Source: Erythrophleum ivorense
Taxonomy: Eukaryota > Streptophyta > Magnoliopsida > Fabales > Fabaceae
Direction of reading: 5' to 3'
NCBI GenBank assembly: GCA_026724425.1
Contig: JAIUCV010000018.1
Location: 4,728,942 to 4,792,941 of the forward strand
DNA: 64,000 nt
How positions within the stretch are numbered: the stretch's first letter is position 1; each line of letters starts with the position of its first letter. Positions 25,319-37,470 of the stretch are shown here, one piece after another. The position numbers were made by a program, and so were the translations under genes. A model generated the notes under the pieces. That model ran no database searches. It saw nothing but the letters and a program-made list of their open reading frames with translations, and had not been told where the DNA came from.

Positions 25319-25490
25319 TCTAAGCAAAGGAATACTTCCTTCTCAGTATATTAAGTTCTGAAATACAAGTGTAGGACGCTGCTTTCGTAGGGTAAGAAGG
25401 TCAGAGTTGTGTAACAGCGGGAAACATACAACAGCAGATAACTAAAGTGTAGGAATTGCCGAACAAACTTGATAACAAAAATAAGGGACT
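25319..25490 (-). repeat. Copia 5' LTR remnant
   Basis: It matches the start-distal part of the 3' LTR (AGGAATACTTCCTTCTCAG, AATACAAGTGTAGGAC, CAGCAGATAACT) and abuts the primer-binding site at 25,307-25,318. The outer part of the LTR is missing. Confidence 0.7.
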
Positions 25491-25499
25491 GCATAAAAT

Positions 25500-26880
25500 A
25501 TATTTCCTTTAATTTTATCCAATCAGCTTATATTTCATTCTTCTATTATGGGCACGAAAAAAAGCCAAAAGGCCTTAAACTTTGAGTAATAGCTTCCTAA
25601 ACTCTTAAAATTAGAAATTATGTCCCTAAATTTTCATACTCTAGGAAATATATCTTTCTATCCTTTTTTTTTCCTCATCCACGTCATGTCATAGGTCATT
25701 ACAAACTCTCTGGTCATATATTGGTATTAAAGACAAATGAAAATTTACCCCGTCAATTATAAGAAATTTGGGGTAGCAAATGAGTGCTTTAAGGAGAAAA
25801 TAGAAATAATAATGTATTTCTTTATATGTTATAGTTTAAAGACCTCATTTTTAATTTTAAAACTTCAAAAAATTATTTACTAGTGACTCAATATTCAAGA
25901 GACGTTTTTACAATCTTTTGTTTTTGAACATTGATAAGTATTCCAACCTTTAGGAGAATGCTTAGAAACGCATTCAATTGCTCAATTTGACAGTCAACTT
26001 TCTTCGATAAGAAATAATCTTCATTTTATTGCTCCACTTGGAGGGGGAAAAAAAGGTGTTCCAGTAGATGAGGATATTCGCATTCTCTGCCTAGTCCAGC
26101 TTCATTTGTGGTTCATTGGATGTGTCACACCACCTCCTCGATATGGTGAGGGGTTTTATAATTCATGCTTCCATATGCATTCAGTAGATTTTTTTTTCCT
26201 TAGCTATGACACCTCTTGCGTTTCAGGTGAATTTATGTATAGGTTCTCCCCCCTTCAACCATTGAACCGGAGTGTCCTAAGTCTTTGTTCAATTTCAATT
26301 TATTGAATAAAAGATTCTTCACCTACTTCCCGACTTATTAAATGTCAGAGACATAATGTATGAAAAAAAATTTATCGAGCATATTTTTTTAAAAAATAAT
26401 ATTTGTACATCTTTTTTTAGTTAAATATACTTGTATTTTATTTAAGCTTAATTCACAATTAAATTAAAGATTTGACCTTAAATGAAACTAGAATTTCTAG
26501 TTAAATTTAACTTTTAATTCGGAATATCATGTATTGAAGTATAATTTATACTAATACTTTTATTATGGAATAGTTAATATCTTTGGTGTTTTAACCTTTA
26601 ACAATAATTGTACTCACATTAAAAAGAAAAAAATCTTTGGCATAGTCAGTGAGTGGTTATTTAAAAATTTAACCTTTTTTTAAAGAAGCATAAAATAAAC
26701 AATAAATTAATGGACATAAAATGTGTGAGTCTCTCTCTCTCTCTCCCTATATATATGTGTGTGTGTGTAAATATATATAAAACTAACTTTGATTGTCACT
26801 TTGGGTTTTAGCCGAACCTTCTGCAAAAATTTTTATATGACACATACGCGTGAGCTTTCTTTTATGATAATTTTTTTACC
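25500..26880. other. Intergenic, no supported gene
   Basis: The stretch is AT-rich, with a (CT)n(GT)n microsatellite at about 26,730-26,770. A 66-codon plus-strand reading at 26,106-26,306 has no recognisable domain. It may be intron sequence if the 18.9-kb exon belongs to the FKBP-like gene. Confidence 0.4.
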
Positions 26881-26924
26881 AGGAGATGACGGCTTTCTTA
26901 TATAGGTCATATTAACTGCATGTA

Positions 26925-28772
26925 ATGTCGACGGCTGCAGGGGAACTGAATCAAGGAGGCAATTATTCCAATGCTCCAGAAGGTAAAAGTTAGTATTCTT
27001 GTTGTTGTTGTTGTTATTATCATTAGCCTTTAACTTAAAAGGTTATGTTTGGTATCACCAAGTTTGATCTATGATTTTTACTTCTGGGGAAAAAATACTT
27101 TATTTAGTCCCTTCTGTTTTTAGAAGCATCTTATTGAAAGAGGCGTAAAACTATTGTCTAAAATTATTCAATAAATTTGTTTAATATTAACTGATACAAA
27201 AAAGTTATTGGGAGCACAAGCAAAGAAACCAAGCAAGCCAATACAGGGGCGTAAAATTGCATGCTAGGAAGAGAAGAGTTCAGCGTTGGCTAAAAAGGGG
27301 AAAGAGAGGGGGGAAAAAAAAAGAGAGGGGGGCGCCATTACAGGGGTGTAAAATTGCATGCTAGGAAAAGAAGAGTTCAGTGTTGGCTTAAAAGGGAAAA
27401 GAGAGGAAAAGGAAAGTGTTTTGGTGTTTTGGGGGGAAGAGGGTGAAGAATCAGAGATGAGATTGAGTCATGGGCTTCGCTTGGTAGTGTGAGGGACAAG
27501 AAAATAGAAAAGGAAAATTTTGTGTAATATTTTTTTTGTCTTTATAATTTTTCAATTATTATTTAAATTTATCTACTAATCATTGTTTAATCATTAAGAG
27601 TAGAGGTATTAAAGTTATTTTTTATTTTTAAATTTTTTTTTTATTTTATACTTAACTTTTTGCATATCAAACAAGTCTTGAGTTCCATATGTCCAGAAAG
27701 TTGAATGTTTTAAGTTAGCTTTCAATGTTTTGGTTGGAGATCTGAGTGGTTTGGAAACCCCAGAGAGAGAGAGGAGGGGGGGGATGATTTTTCAATTCTG
27801 CTATTTGAGCTTTTTTTAGGAGGTAGAAGATGATGAGATGACAATGGTGGAATCATTTTGGGAGATACAGATACCACAGAAAAGATATATATATATATAT
27901 ATATATAATTGTTAAAGTAAGTACTTTGTGTTAATTATTTAACCTAAATTTGAACGAGAAAATTAATATTTTTAATTTTGTTCATAAAAGATATGAAATT
28001 TTATAAAATAAAATCCAAAACACTTATAGCAATCGTAAAATTTTTAAAACTAATATTAAAACAAAGCATCCATAATTTTTATATTTCATCCTCACCTTCT
28101 AATTTGGACATGTTTTAAGTTAAAGATTTTGTTTAAATCATTTTACTTGAGTCAAGAGTTTGATTGCAGGTTGACTCATCAGACATGGATCTCACATTAA
28201 TTTCTATATTAATTTTTGTACACTTAAATACTTCAAAAAGAAAAAAGACTTTTTTTGTTAAATCTCTTTAGTGAGGGTTGAGTAATTATAACATATATAG
28301 AAAGAGCTAGTTCTATTTATATTGAACAACAAAGAGTATCTCATTCTTTGTAATATATATAATATGATATAGGGTAATTGATTAAATTATGCCTATGTTT
28401 TAAAAAATTAATTATATTAGACTTTTTTTATATTTTAATATATACATATATAGAGAGAGAGAAAGAGAGAGAGAGAGTTAAAATTTTCTTTCTGATTTAT
28501 TTTCTATAAAAAAAATTTAATTTTCTATACAATATAAAATTTTGATTTATTTTTTATGTGATAATAAAGACTACTAAATTAATGTTACGTCTTAACATTT
28601 TTAATATGATAATAAAGATAACTAAATAATTTTATTTTTAGAGAAATATATATTGTGTAAAAAGTTTATTTTATTGATTAAAAAAGTTAAAAGAGAACTC
28701 TTAAAACCGAAAAAATGTAGAGTGTTGTTTAATTAAATTTACAAGAAGTTCAGCATAATTTATTTAATATAT

Positions 28773-28815
<43 letters not shown>

Positions 28816-31800
28816 TGTATACAATTTATTTCTGCCGCGCATGATGCAAGAAAGGTATAACGTACGATTCATTCTGCGTTCACTTATCTATGCAGACACT
28901 AGTGATGAATCAAAGCAACTTGAAATCTCAGAGATTATATACGGCCTAAGCAATCGAGTCGCCAAAGAGGGAGATAAGGTAATACTCTTGTTGTTTCTTT
29001 TTTTTTTTTTCCTTTCTCTGGTTGCTATATTTTTATCCACCTATTTTATTACCATCTCCACCGATTGAATTAATTAACTTAAGCAATTGTTTGCCTTTTT
29101 ATTTTTAATTTTACTATCTTGAAAATTCTTTAAACTACAACATTAAGAATCTTTGAAGTAAATTAATCGGAGAATATAATATTACGTAGGCAATTGACCG
29201 AATTAAAAGAAATTTAATCAATAAAATCTTATTTTTCACAACTTTTCTCTTTTATTTTATTTTTAAATTTAATCTATTTTATGCTGTCCCCTCAATCCCA
29301 CTTTTTTTTTTTACATTTTTTATAAGCCATTTTCTACGGTATTTAAGGTCATCTGTGGGGGTGAAAGTCCAAAGCTACAAAAAGGAAAACACGAAAATTG
29401 GTTTTTTAATTATTTAATATTTAAAAAAGTTAAAATTTCAAATTGATTTCTTAATTTAAAATTTTATTTCAGTCCTTAATCTTTTAAAATTTTGTTAATA
29501 TTTCAAATCGTTTCCAAATAATCCTTTTGTCATGCATTATTCAATGAGGTTTATAACAATTTTTTAATTTTTGAGGCATTTGACTCTTTTTTTTTTTTTC
29601 CTTTTTCTCTCTGCTTTATTTTTTCTCATTTGTCATTGTCAAAAGATACATGGATGGAGAATTAAAACTCTGCTTGTTGTCCCAATGAGGATTGGTTACC
29701 AAAAAACATAGAAAGGGAAAGGGGGACCAGGTCCCTTGATCCAGAATCTAAATTTTCTACAGTTTTTAGTTGTAAATTTTTATGTAAAATTAGAAAGAGA
29801 TAAATTTAGTGTGTAGAATCTATGCGCATTTTCTTTTCTAATGTTTAGCCTCAGACTCTGTTTTTCTTTTTAACTTTACAAAAAGTTTTTTATACAAAAA
29901 CACACCACAACTCACTCTGTTTTTTTTTCTAATTTAAAAAAAAAATTATATACAAAAGCCCACCACATCTCTCTCCCTTGTTAGGAATAGATCTTTTACA
30001 AGATATAGTTGGAGAAAGAAAGAGAAAAGAAAGGTTTAACTAAGATTCAAATGAATGGCCTCGCTCCCTTTTTTGTTTGTCTATTTTATTTTATTTTATT
30101 TCAAATTTTAGAGGATTCAAATATTAAAATTTTAGATCTACTAATGATCAAAGGACAGTTTTTAAATGAATTTAAAAGTTTTAAATAAATGAAAAACAAT
30201 AATAAATATTTTAGAAGTATGTAATAATTTCAAAATAAAAATATTACATATGTAAACTTGTTTGGTAGCACGAGGGAAAGGAAAATGAAAAATTTTGTAT
30301 AATGTTTTTTTTTTTATAATTATTTTGCAATTATTACTTAACATTATCTATTAATTATTATCCAATTATTAAAAGTAGAGGTATAAAAGTTATTTTTTAT
30401 TTTTAAAATTATTTTATTTCCTTTATATTTTTATATCTAATTTTTTGCATATTAGAGTTTTTAAAGTCATGGAATTAGATATTTGTATTATTGATTAATT
30501 GAAATATGACAAGCCACATATATGTAGCATTAGGAGTTTGTTTGATATGAGAAAAGATTTTTGTGTCTTTATTTTAATTTGAATTTGAGAAAAGATAGAT
30601 ATTATTAAGTAATCATGAAAAATTATTATAAAGATATAATAGATATTACACATAATCATGTAGATAGAATCTCTCAACTTTACACAAAATTAAATGGGTT
30701 ATAATTATTCAATACATGCAAATATTTAAAAAAAAAGTCCCAAAAAAGTGAAATTTTAAAATAAAATTTTCATATTAAAAAATAAAATATAATTATGAAA
30801 CAAATTGAAATTATTTTATACAAGTAAATACTTAAAACAGTACCGAATTATCATGGCAGTGCATGATTTGAGTTGTGGAAGGAATTTTATGTAATCACCA
30901 AATTTCTGACACTAGACTTTATTAGTTAAGATTAAAAAGAACTAATTTGATTCATGATAAATATTTCTAAATTTTTTATCCTCAAATAGAATATAACAGA
31001 TAATGATTATATTTCTTCAAAATACTTCTTGCCTTCAATAAATTAATTTTAAATATAATAAGAAACTTTAGATATTCAAATTTAAAGAAAAAAATAAATT
31101 AGAAAAATAATCCACTTCACACACTATTTTGGGTGTAATAAATTGAACCGCCATCATCTTTCGCATAATTCAAAAGTTATTTATTTTCTGTAAACAAAAA
31201 GGAAAAGTTATATGTACTTAATACACAAAATCCGTGCCACTAGCCTACGTACGATACGAGATTAACAGCTTTATACATGTCAAAGTAAAATACCAAGGAT
31301 TGTGCGTGGGCACTTCTTTTTAGTGGATAATACTATTTTTTATATAAAAGAGAAATTATTAGTAAGTCACCTTAATTTTTTATCTTCAATTATAATTTTT
31401 TAATTAATTAATTTCTGCCTTAACTAACTATTTCTTATTCTATTCCGTTGCAATTAATCAATTAGAAAGAAATGGCAACAGAGTAATTGCGCATAATTTC
31501 TTCTACGGGTGTATTAACTCGGTTGATAAAAATATAAGCTGTTTAAGATCTTTATGAAAAAACTTCCGTTATCAAAATTCTCGCTGTTCCCAAGCCACCT
31601 CTAGCATGTGTTCCAGCGGGTGAAGTTCTGCACCTCTAATATTAGGGTGTGTAATTTGAATCTTTTTTTTTTCTTGACATGTTAATTTCAAAAACAAAAA
31701 ATTTAAGGACGTACTTAATTTGGTTGGACAGTCATCAATTGATTGTGGGGTTATTTCTAATTATTTATTTATATTTGCATCAGCAGCATAGTATTTACTC

Positions 31801-32752
31801 ATTTTCATAATATTTAATACTACTTGCACGTTAATTAAAATTTACATTCGTAAGATGTATCATATACTCTTCCCTTGTAGGTTAGAATCAAGTACCAACA
31901 TTATAGCAAGCCAGGTAAAGTTAAACATTTTGGGGATCCTGTGGAACTGACTTTGGGTGGTCAACATACATATGGCCGAGGTATAGCCTCTCTTCTCCTC
32001 CTCCTCCTCATCATTATTATTATACTAATTCTCTTTAAAGTTTAATTAAATTAAATTTGATATTTCTTTTCTTAAAAAAATGTTATCTAATTTCCTTGAC
32101 AGTTGTTATATATTATTAAAAATATATATAACTTATTTTTTGTCATGAACTTAACTTTATATATAAGATAAGACTAATTTTTATTTTTATTATGACAGTA
32201 AAAATATAGCTTATTTTGTGTCATGAACTTAACTTTATTCATAAGATGAGACTAATTTTTATTTTTATTATGACGGTAAAAGCAACTGAATTGATATTAT
32301 ACTAAGTTGTGATTTTATTCATGACAATAAAAACAACTAAGTAAATTTATTTTTAAGTGAAATATATATTATGTAAAAAAAATTAATTTCATTGATTAAA
32401 AAAATAAATTAAAGGAATGTCATGTACAATTTTATCAAACTTTATAATGCGGTTCACTCCATGTTGTTGTTGTTGTTGTTGTTTTAAGTTTGAACGAATT
32501 ATCCAAAACCAAAACATAAAACAGGCATATTGATATAGAAAGCAAGGATAAAGAAAAGTTCATGCAGGATTTGACAATGGGATTCGCGGAATGAAAAGGG
32601 AAGGAATGAGAGAACTTAAAATCCCACCACAGCTATGTCCTCAAAATATGCCAGGCAGTTGGAGAGTAAGCCTTTCAAGCATGTATTTTGAAATTTTGGA
32701 GAATGGATTTTTTTTTTCATTTTATTTTTATAATTTAAGATTTTTGTGTTAA
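26925..32752 (+). CDS. Divergent FKBP-fold protein, four exons, 141 aa
   Basis: Spliced exons are 26,925-26,982, 28,896-28,978, 31,881-31,980 and 32,568-32,752. All introns are GT-AG, and phases fit (1, 0, 1) to give one open frame. After an acidic N-terminus (about residues 1-30), residues 31-130 follow the FKBP peptidyl-prolyl isomerase fold: VAKEGDKVRIKY (strand 1), PVELTLGGQ (FxFxLG strand), then GFDNGIRGMKREGMRELKIP, the hallmark GWxxGxxGMxxGxxRxLxIPP region, and a last strand SMYFEILE. It is the size of a single-domain FKBP. The pocket Trp is Phe, the F-D pair after the first strand is absent, and no YG or GxIPP loop follows, so catalysis or FK506 binding is doubtful. Introns 1 and 2 contain MITEs. 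An upstream untranslated exon is possible at 18.8 kb. It may be a functional divergent gene or a decaying duplicate. The open frame over four exons favours recent constraint. Confidence 0.65.
27243..27430. repeat. 97-bp direct duplication in FKBP-like intron 1
   Basis: ACAGGGGCGTAAAATTGCAT recurs 97 bp later as ACAGGGGTGTAAAATTGCAT. The following AGAAGAGTTCAG(C/T)GTTGGCT block is also duplicated. The spacer is a purine-rich GAGAGGGG run. Confidence 0.85.
27475..27690 (+). mobile_element. ~210-bp MITE, family copy A (intron 1)
   Basis: It starts GCTTGGTAGTGTGAGGG, has the conserved core CAATTATTATTTAAATTTAT...TTAAGAGTAGAGGTATTAAAG, and ends TTTGCATATCAAACAAGTC. The ends are loosely inverted (CTTGTTTGRTA). 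Related copies lie at 30,255, 37,258 and 38,498. Confidence 0.65.
28441..28477. repeat. (TA)/(GA)n microsatellite
   Basis: A TATACATATA stretch is followed by a GAGA run with one AAA interruption, inside intron 1 of the FKBP-like gene. Confidence 0.9.
28778..28816. repeat. (AT)n(AC)n microsatellite just upstream of exon 2
   Basis: About 12 AT units are followed by six AC units, 80 bp before the exon 2 acceptor of the FKBP-like gene. Confidence 0.9.
30255..30455 (+). mobile_element. ~200-bp MITE, family copy B (intron 2)
   Basis: It starts ACTTGTTTGGTAGCACGAGGG, shares the core TTATCTATTAATTATTATCC...TTAAAAGTAGAGGTATAAAAG with copy A, and ends TTTTTTGCATATTAGAG. It lies in the FKBP-like intron 2. 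Confidence 0.65.
32131..32285. repeat. 78-bp tandem duplication in FKBP-like intron 3
   Basis: The block TGTCATGAACTTAACTTTAT...AGACTAATTTTTATTTTTAT is repeated with a period of about 78 bp and only a few changes. Confidence 0.85.
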
Positions 32753-32754
32753 AA

Positions 32755-34370
32755 GAGCAAATTAGAGATGTTGATATTAAAAAAAAGATTAATTTATATC
32801 CCATGAACATAAAAAACTTGATACGACGTAAATTATGCTAGCTGTAGTTTGTGGCTTGAATTACAGTTTGTGGGCTTGGATTTTCCCCTCGGACGAGATA
32901 ACGGTTGCCTGTGGATTTTTATTTACTTCTTCTGTAAGACATGGATTGCGTAGAGAAATAGGTTAACTTATTATACAACACTTTGATTGCTTATGGAAAT
33001 AGTTTAAATTCTTCAACAAAGTCTCACCATTATTGGCCATTATACCCTTCCTTCTTGATATAAATAAGCATGCATGATAACCATTAATGTGGAACACACA
33101 AGCAAGGAAGAGCAAGGTGTAGGAGCTTGACGCATTTGGCTGTAAGCTCGTGTTCAAGTGTGTCTTCAGCCACATTTATATCTCCTTTTGTTGTCATAGT
33201 GGAATTTCCTCCTTACCTTTATTCGTAGACGACATAGGCTGAAAGTCAAACCACTTCAAATATAGTCTATCAAATATTTCTCATTTATTATCATTTCATT
33301 TAGATAAATATTACTTAAATTTAAAGTCTTTATCCAAATCTCTTTATTTACCTTGAGCGTGTTAGCTACCCCCATGTTTAAGGACTGTTTGCGGTTCATG
33401 TATCTGACACAGATAATCTTGGCGTTGATGTAAATTTTTATTTTTGAAGAAATGGTTAGGGCTGCGCACGCGGGAGAAAAAAGAGATATTTCGTGTGACT
33501 CTCCTTGCTATCTGGGATCCCAGTCCGACACTCGAATTGAACCAAGAGCAAGGAGTGGAGCGCCAGCATTAGATTGAATGAAGACTATTGGGATGCTTCG
33601 CTTGCCTCCACCATTGTAATAAAGAGACTCCTCAACTATGTAGAATTTAGAGTGACTGGTTTAATATTTACGCTGCTTCATAAGTTTGTTTGGTATGAAA
33701 TAAGAGCTCGGTTCAGAGGCTCTGCTATCACGAATAAGTTTTCAGACATTCGAAAAAATTGAAGTTTTTATTTACCAAACATTAGCAGAACTTCCATGTT
33801 GCATCTTTCATTACAAATTGACCCCATTCCTTCATCGTCGTTGATGTGATTGAAATACGCCCTCCTTTCATTATCATTTTCTTCCACCATTGCACCACAA
33901 TAAATAGTGTAAATTTTTTTTAATGTTTGATTTTGTAAATTTTTAGTGTAGTTAGAAATAGAAAAAGAGAGTAAATAAAATTCATTTCAGCCCTATATAC
34001 TCTTTCCTCTCTCTATTTTTACAAAAAAAAATTTACAAGACATAAATTTAGAAGATCCAATCTCCAATATATTACATATATAGCATTTACAATATATGCA
34101 TTAGGTCTCTATTGTTTTCACTTTTCACCAAATACTTCATTTCCCTATTCAAAATTTTTCACAAAAAATGCAACCACCGCTCCTTTCTTCCTGAAAGATA
34201 CAATTTCCATTATATCAAACAAACAATGGGGAAATTCAAAGTCAAATACGATATCTAAAGGACAAGTTTATGTTGTTTTCACATTAACAAGAAGACTGCA
34301 AAGCCATGAAAATTACAAGATAACATGTAGAAATATATCAGAAATACAAAGTCACAAGGTGAGTAAATTT
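32755..34370. other. Intergenic between FKBP-like and DUF247 genes
   Basis: These are converging genes: the FKBP-like 3' end is on the left and the DUF247 3' end on the right. 33,430-33,770 is GC-richer than its surroundings, with a 62-codon reading but no recognisable motif. 33,889-33,990 is repeated at 39,517-39,615 (CAATAAAT...GTGTAAA...TTTGATTTTGTAAATTTTT). Confidence 0.4.
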
Positions 34371-34373
34371 ACT

Positions 34374-35561
34374 TCAATAAATCTTGAACAGTTTTGTAAA
34401 AGGTAGCGACAGTGAAACAAGAGCAATAATGCCCATTATTGTCCCAGTGCCTCTCCAAAGGTCTGGGAAGTATACTAACCATAATTGGGCCAAAGTTTTG
34501 TTACAACAGTTATGGTGTTGATCCAATTTCTTTGCAAGAGAGCCGTAACAAGTGACATTTCCGAAGACATTTCTGCCAAGATTAGTAATCAGGTCTGCCA
34601 CGTCTTTATTGCTCCCCAGATCATGGACAACAACTTTATTATCAACCAGCACATCCACGTCTTGTTCATTATCAATGAGATAGTCAATTAGAGCAACATA
34701 GCTGCAAACATAATGATGAGATGGACAATGACACTGCTCAAAGGCCATCAGATTGCGTAGAACAGATTCTGTTGAGCCATCTATTTTTAATATTGGGATT
34801 TGCATACGAGCCATGACACTTTTTGAGCAGCAGAGAAAACAACAGCTCAGCCAATTGAAAACTCTTCTTTCCTTGAACTTAATGTCAAATAAGCATCTAT
34901 CTGAAACTGGTTCAAAGGTTATCCCTACCCCTTTTAACTTGGTTGCACAACTTGCACTCTTTATCAGAGAAACGAGCTCGAGTTCAAGGCTCAAATCCAT
35001 CGGAACCAAAAAATTTCTAACCAGATCAACGAAATGCTTTGGATTGTCCCATTTTGGCTTCAACTTCGTTTGGCTATTAATGTCGGCTACACACAGCTTA
35101 TGATAAGGATGGTAAGTTTTAAAGTAGATCCGTGCAAGCTCAAGAAAACTGTGTGTTCCATCTCGTCTGGCAGCAGGTACAAGTTGGTATAATTCCTCCA
35201 AGATAGAAAATGGAATCTGGTTTTCAACTAGTAACAAATCTCGCTCAATGCCCTTGCTAAGCGTGAATACAGTAAACAAGAGATCATCATCAATTATGGT
35301 TCCTCCTTCCCTTTTTCTCAAAAAGAGCTCCATGATGAACATAGCATCTAACACCATCATGTGCACAAACTGCTTCTTATCCAGACCAGTGTGGATTGGG
35401 CCAATTGAGATCAAATGAGGAGTGTAGTCATCCTCGTTTTCCTTCCTAAGATTCTCAGGAACCTTGTAGATACACCGCTCCGGAGACCGCACAAGCTCAT
35501 CTGGTTCGTTGACGATTTCTAAAATTATATCCTTGGCAATTTACTTGTTATCCAATGCCAT
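34374..35561 (-). pseudogene. DUF247 plant membrane protein, stop at codon 7
   Basis: The longest open frame in the window (372 codons, uninterrupted from 35,492) is a DUF247 protein. It shows CIYKVPENLR, ISIGPIHTG, MMVLDAMFIMELFLRKR, LLLVENQIPFSILEELY and IPILKIDGSTESVLRNLMAFEQC. The C-terminus is a membrane segment (MGIIALVSLSLPFTKLF). The natural ATG is probably 35,561-35,559, reading MALDNK then TAA (35,543-35,541), and then open again (IAKDIILEIVNEPDELVR). No ATG follows before the VP motif. Between HTG and the FVHMMVLDA block, about 70 residues usual in the family are missing without breaking the frame. The family is plant-specific and mostly of unknown role; some members act in grass self-incompatibility. 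It could still be expressed from another first exon. Confidence 0.8.
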
Positions 35562-35899
35562 TGAATCCTTTTTGCAATATTCTGGTAATTCTACACAACC
35601 ACAGTCATCGGTTTGTTGTTGTTAATTACAATTTTGGTATCCCAATTCGTAACTAACTCGGTAGCTTTTCATAACACTCAAAAATGATATTGAAACATGT
35701 CTACATAAAATCAACCACAATATTGAATGAGCGAAAATAAATGAAACTTCAACGCACTTGACCCGTAAAATCTACGAACCTCCAAACAAATGTGCTTGTA
35801 TTGGTTTTTAAATCTTGTGCTCCAGGCTCCACTCCACCGGAAGCTACATCTCCCCACTTCCCTCCCACTCCTAACACTATTAATTATTAGGCTTTTCAA

Positions 35900-37250
35900 T
35901 AATTCTTTTTTCTATGAATATATTTTCAAATTTATTAATCAAAACTAAACTGCACATTTAAAATTGCCAACCCTGATTTCTCCTCACAGAGACTAATTGT
36001 CTTTATTGTTAATTTAAATGCTTAAATAAGTCTTATTCTCTAAATTGAAAACTGATTCATCTTTTTTGGGGTAGTTATGTTATATTAAAAGTCCACTACT
36101 CTGGCTCTGAGTTGTCCAAAATAAAAAAGGAACAAAGTCACGGAATTGAATTCCTTTACAAACTTACTATTTATGTTTTACTTCCTAATTTATCTTACTT
36201 TACAAAATAAGAAAACATATTGTAGAATGTTATCTACTCATCGTGCACCCAACTTATCAATCTCCCACCCTTGAATGTGGGTTTGTCCTCAAATTTACCC
36301 ATAACTCAAACTGCAAACCTTGTCATGGTTCTAGATTTAAGTTACAAACTTTTACCACTGAAGGGATGAACGCCTCAATTATAATCTCAAGCACAAGCAA
36401 CATACATAGCAATATCAAGGCTTATCATACCCTTGACCGTATTAGGAAAGAACCGGCATTAAGAATGACTGAATTATACTTTATCCAAATTGGGATCATC
36501 CAGTTCTAATTCCATTACTAATTCACTGACTAATATATACTTCATTTTCCTCTTAGCTAATTAAAAACTTGCTTGATATGAACTTGTCCAACTTTCTTAT
36601 AAAATCAACTCTAATTGACCCGTTTGAACGATCCAAACCAGCATAGTTAGAAACATAATAACATTCAATTTAAACCAAATGAAAGTTAAAATTAATTAGA
36701 CATATTGTTTAATTAAAAGTCCTTATACCTTGAGACCTTCTACCCCTTATTCATCATTATGTTCATTATGAGATTATTGTAGTGTTTTAACTTTAATCTG
36801 AAGAAAACATTAATCTTTGCATATGGCTTAGTATCAAGTTCTTACCAAGTCTATGATTATGAACTTGCTTAGCTTAGATTGATTCATTCCTTAAATTATT
36901 ACCCCAAAACTAATTTCATCATTAACTAAATTTAACAAGAACATCACGGCAGATTAAAGGGACCTATTAGTCTTTGTAATAAGTATCTAACTCCAGACTT
37001 ACATGGTGAAAATGAAGCATAAGACAACTGTTAACTAAAATGATCTAAAAATTGCCACGTGCCCAGCATCAGATCATGTTATCTTTTTTTTTTTTTCTCT
37101 TTGAGGGTGGAGGTGTGGGCGCACAACAAAGAGGGTAAGAAGATTATAAATTGTTGTTCAAGTTATGTAAACCAAAATTGACATTTGTCTTTTCTATTAG
37201 ACAGTTACCTTTAATAGGTAAAATTAAGAAATTTCTCACAAACTTTACTA
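35900..37250. other. Intergenic, no supported gene
   Basis: An 88-codon plus-strand reading at 36,243-36,509 has no recognisable domain. The rest is AT-rich with no clear repeat border. Confidence 0.4.
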
Positions 37251-37257
37251 CTAAAAC

Positions 37258-37470
37258 TAAGAGTTCATTTAATATGAAAAAGTTAAGAATTAAATAATAA
37301 TAATTTTATAGATAAAAAATACCTCTAATATTTTTATTTTTAATGATTAAATAATTATTATTAAAAATTATTAAATAATAATTATAAAGATAAAAATAAT
37401 TTTTTTCCAAACTTTCCTTTTTCTTTCCATTTTCCCTCCCCTTTTCTTGGCTACCGAACGGCCTACAAAA
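37258..37470 (-). mobile_element. ~210-bp MITE, family copy C (inverted)
   Basis: On the minus strand it starts GGCCGTTCGGTAGCCAAG, has a core AAAATATTAGAGGTATTTTTTATC, and ends CTTTTTCATATTAAATGAACTC, matching copies A, B and D. Confidence 0.65.

Larger units (their letters stand above)
19934..25490 (-). mobile_element. Decayed Copia LTR retrotransposon with nested insertions
   Basis: On the minus strand the order is 5' LTR remnant (25,490-25,319), a primer-binding site TGGTATCAGAGC (25,318-25,307; initiator Met-tRNA type), gag with a zinc knuckle, integrase, reverse transcriptase, RNase H, a polypurine tract AAGGGGGAA (20,226-20,218) and the 3' LTR (20,217-19,934). The LTRs share GGAATACTTCCTTCT, AATACAAGTGTAG and CAGCAGATAA blocks. 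The 5' LTR is truncated at about 25,490. Many stops show it is dead. Two further elements sit inside it (23,040-23,444 and about 24,080-24,850). Confidence 0.85.

Noticed and set aside
26885..26914. Earlier ATG before the FKBP-like start
   Set aside because: It reads only nine codons to a stop and cannot join the FKBP frame. It may be a small upstream ORF.
34485..35103. Plus-strand open frames (68 and 116 codons) opposite DUF247
   Set aside because: They are antisense shadows of the DUF247 coding sequence with no own motif.
35490..35492. Start of the DUF247 reading at 35,492
   Set aside because: The codon is GTG, which is not a usual plant nuclear start. The true ATG is upstream at 35,561 and is followed by a stop.
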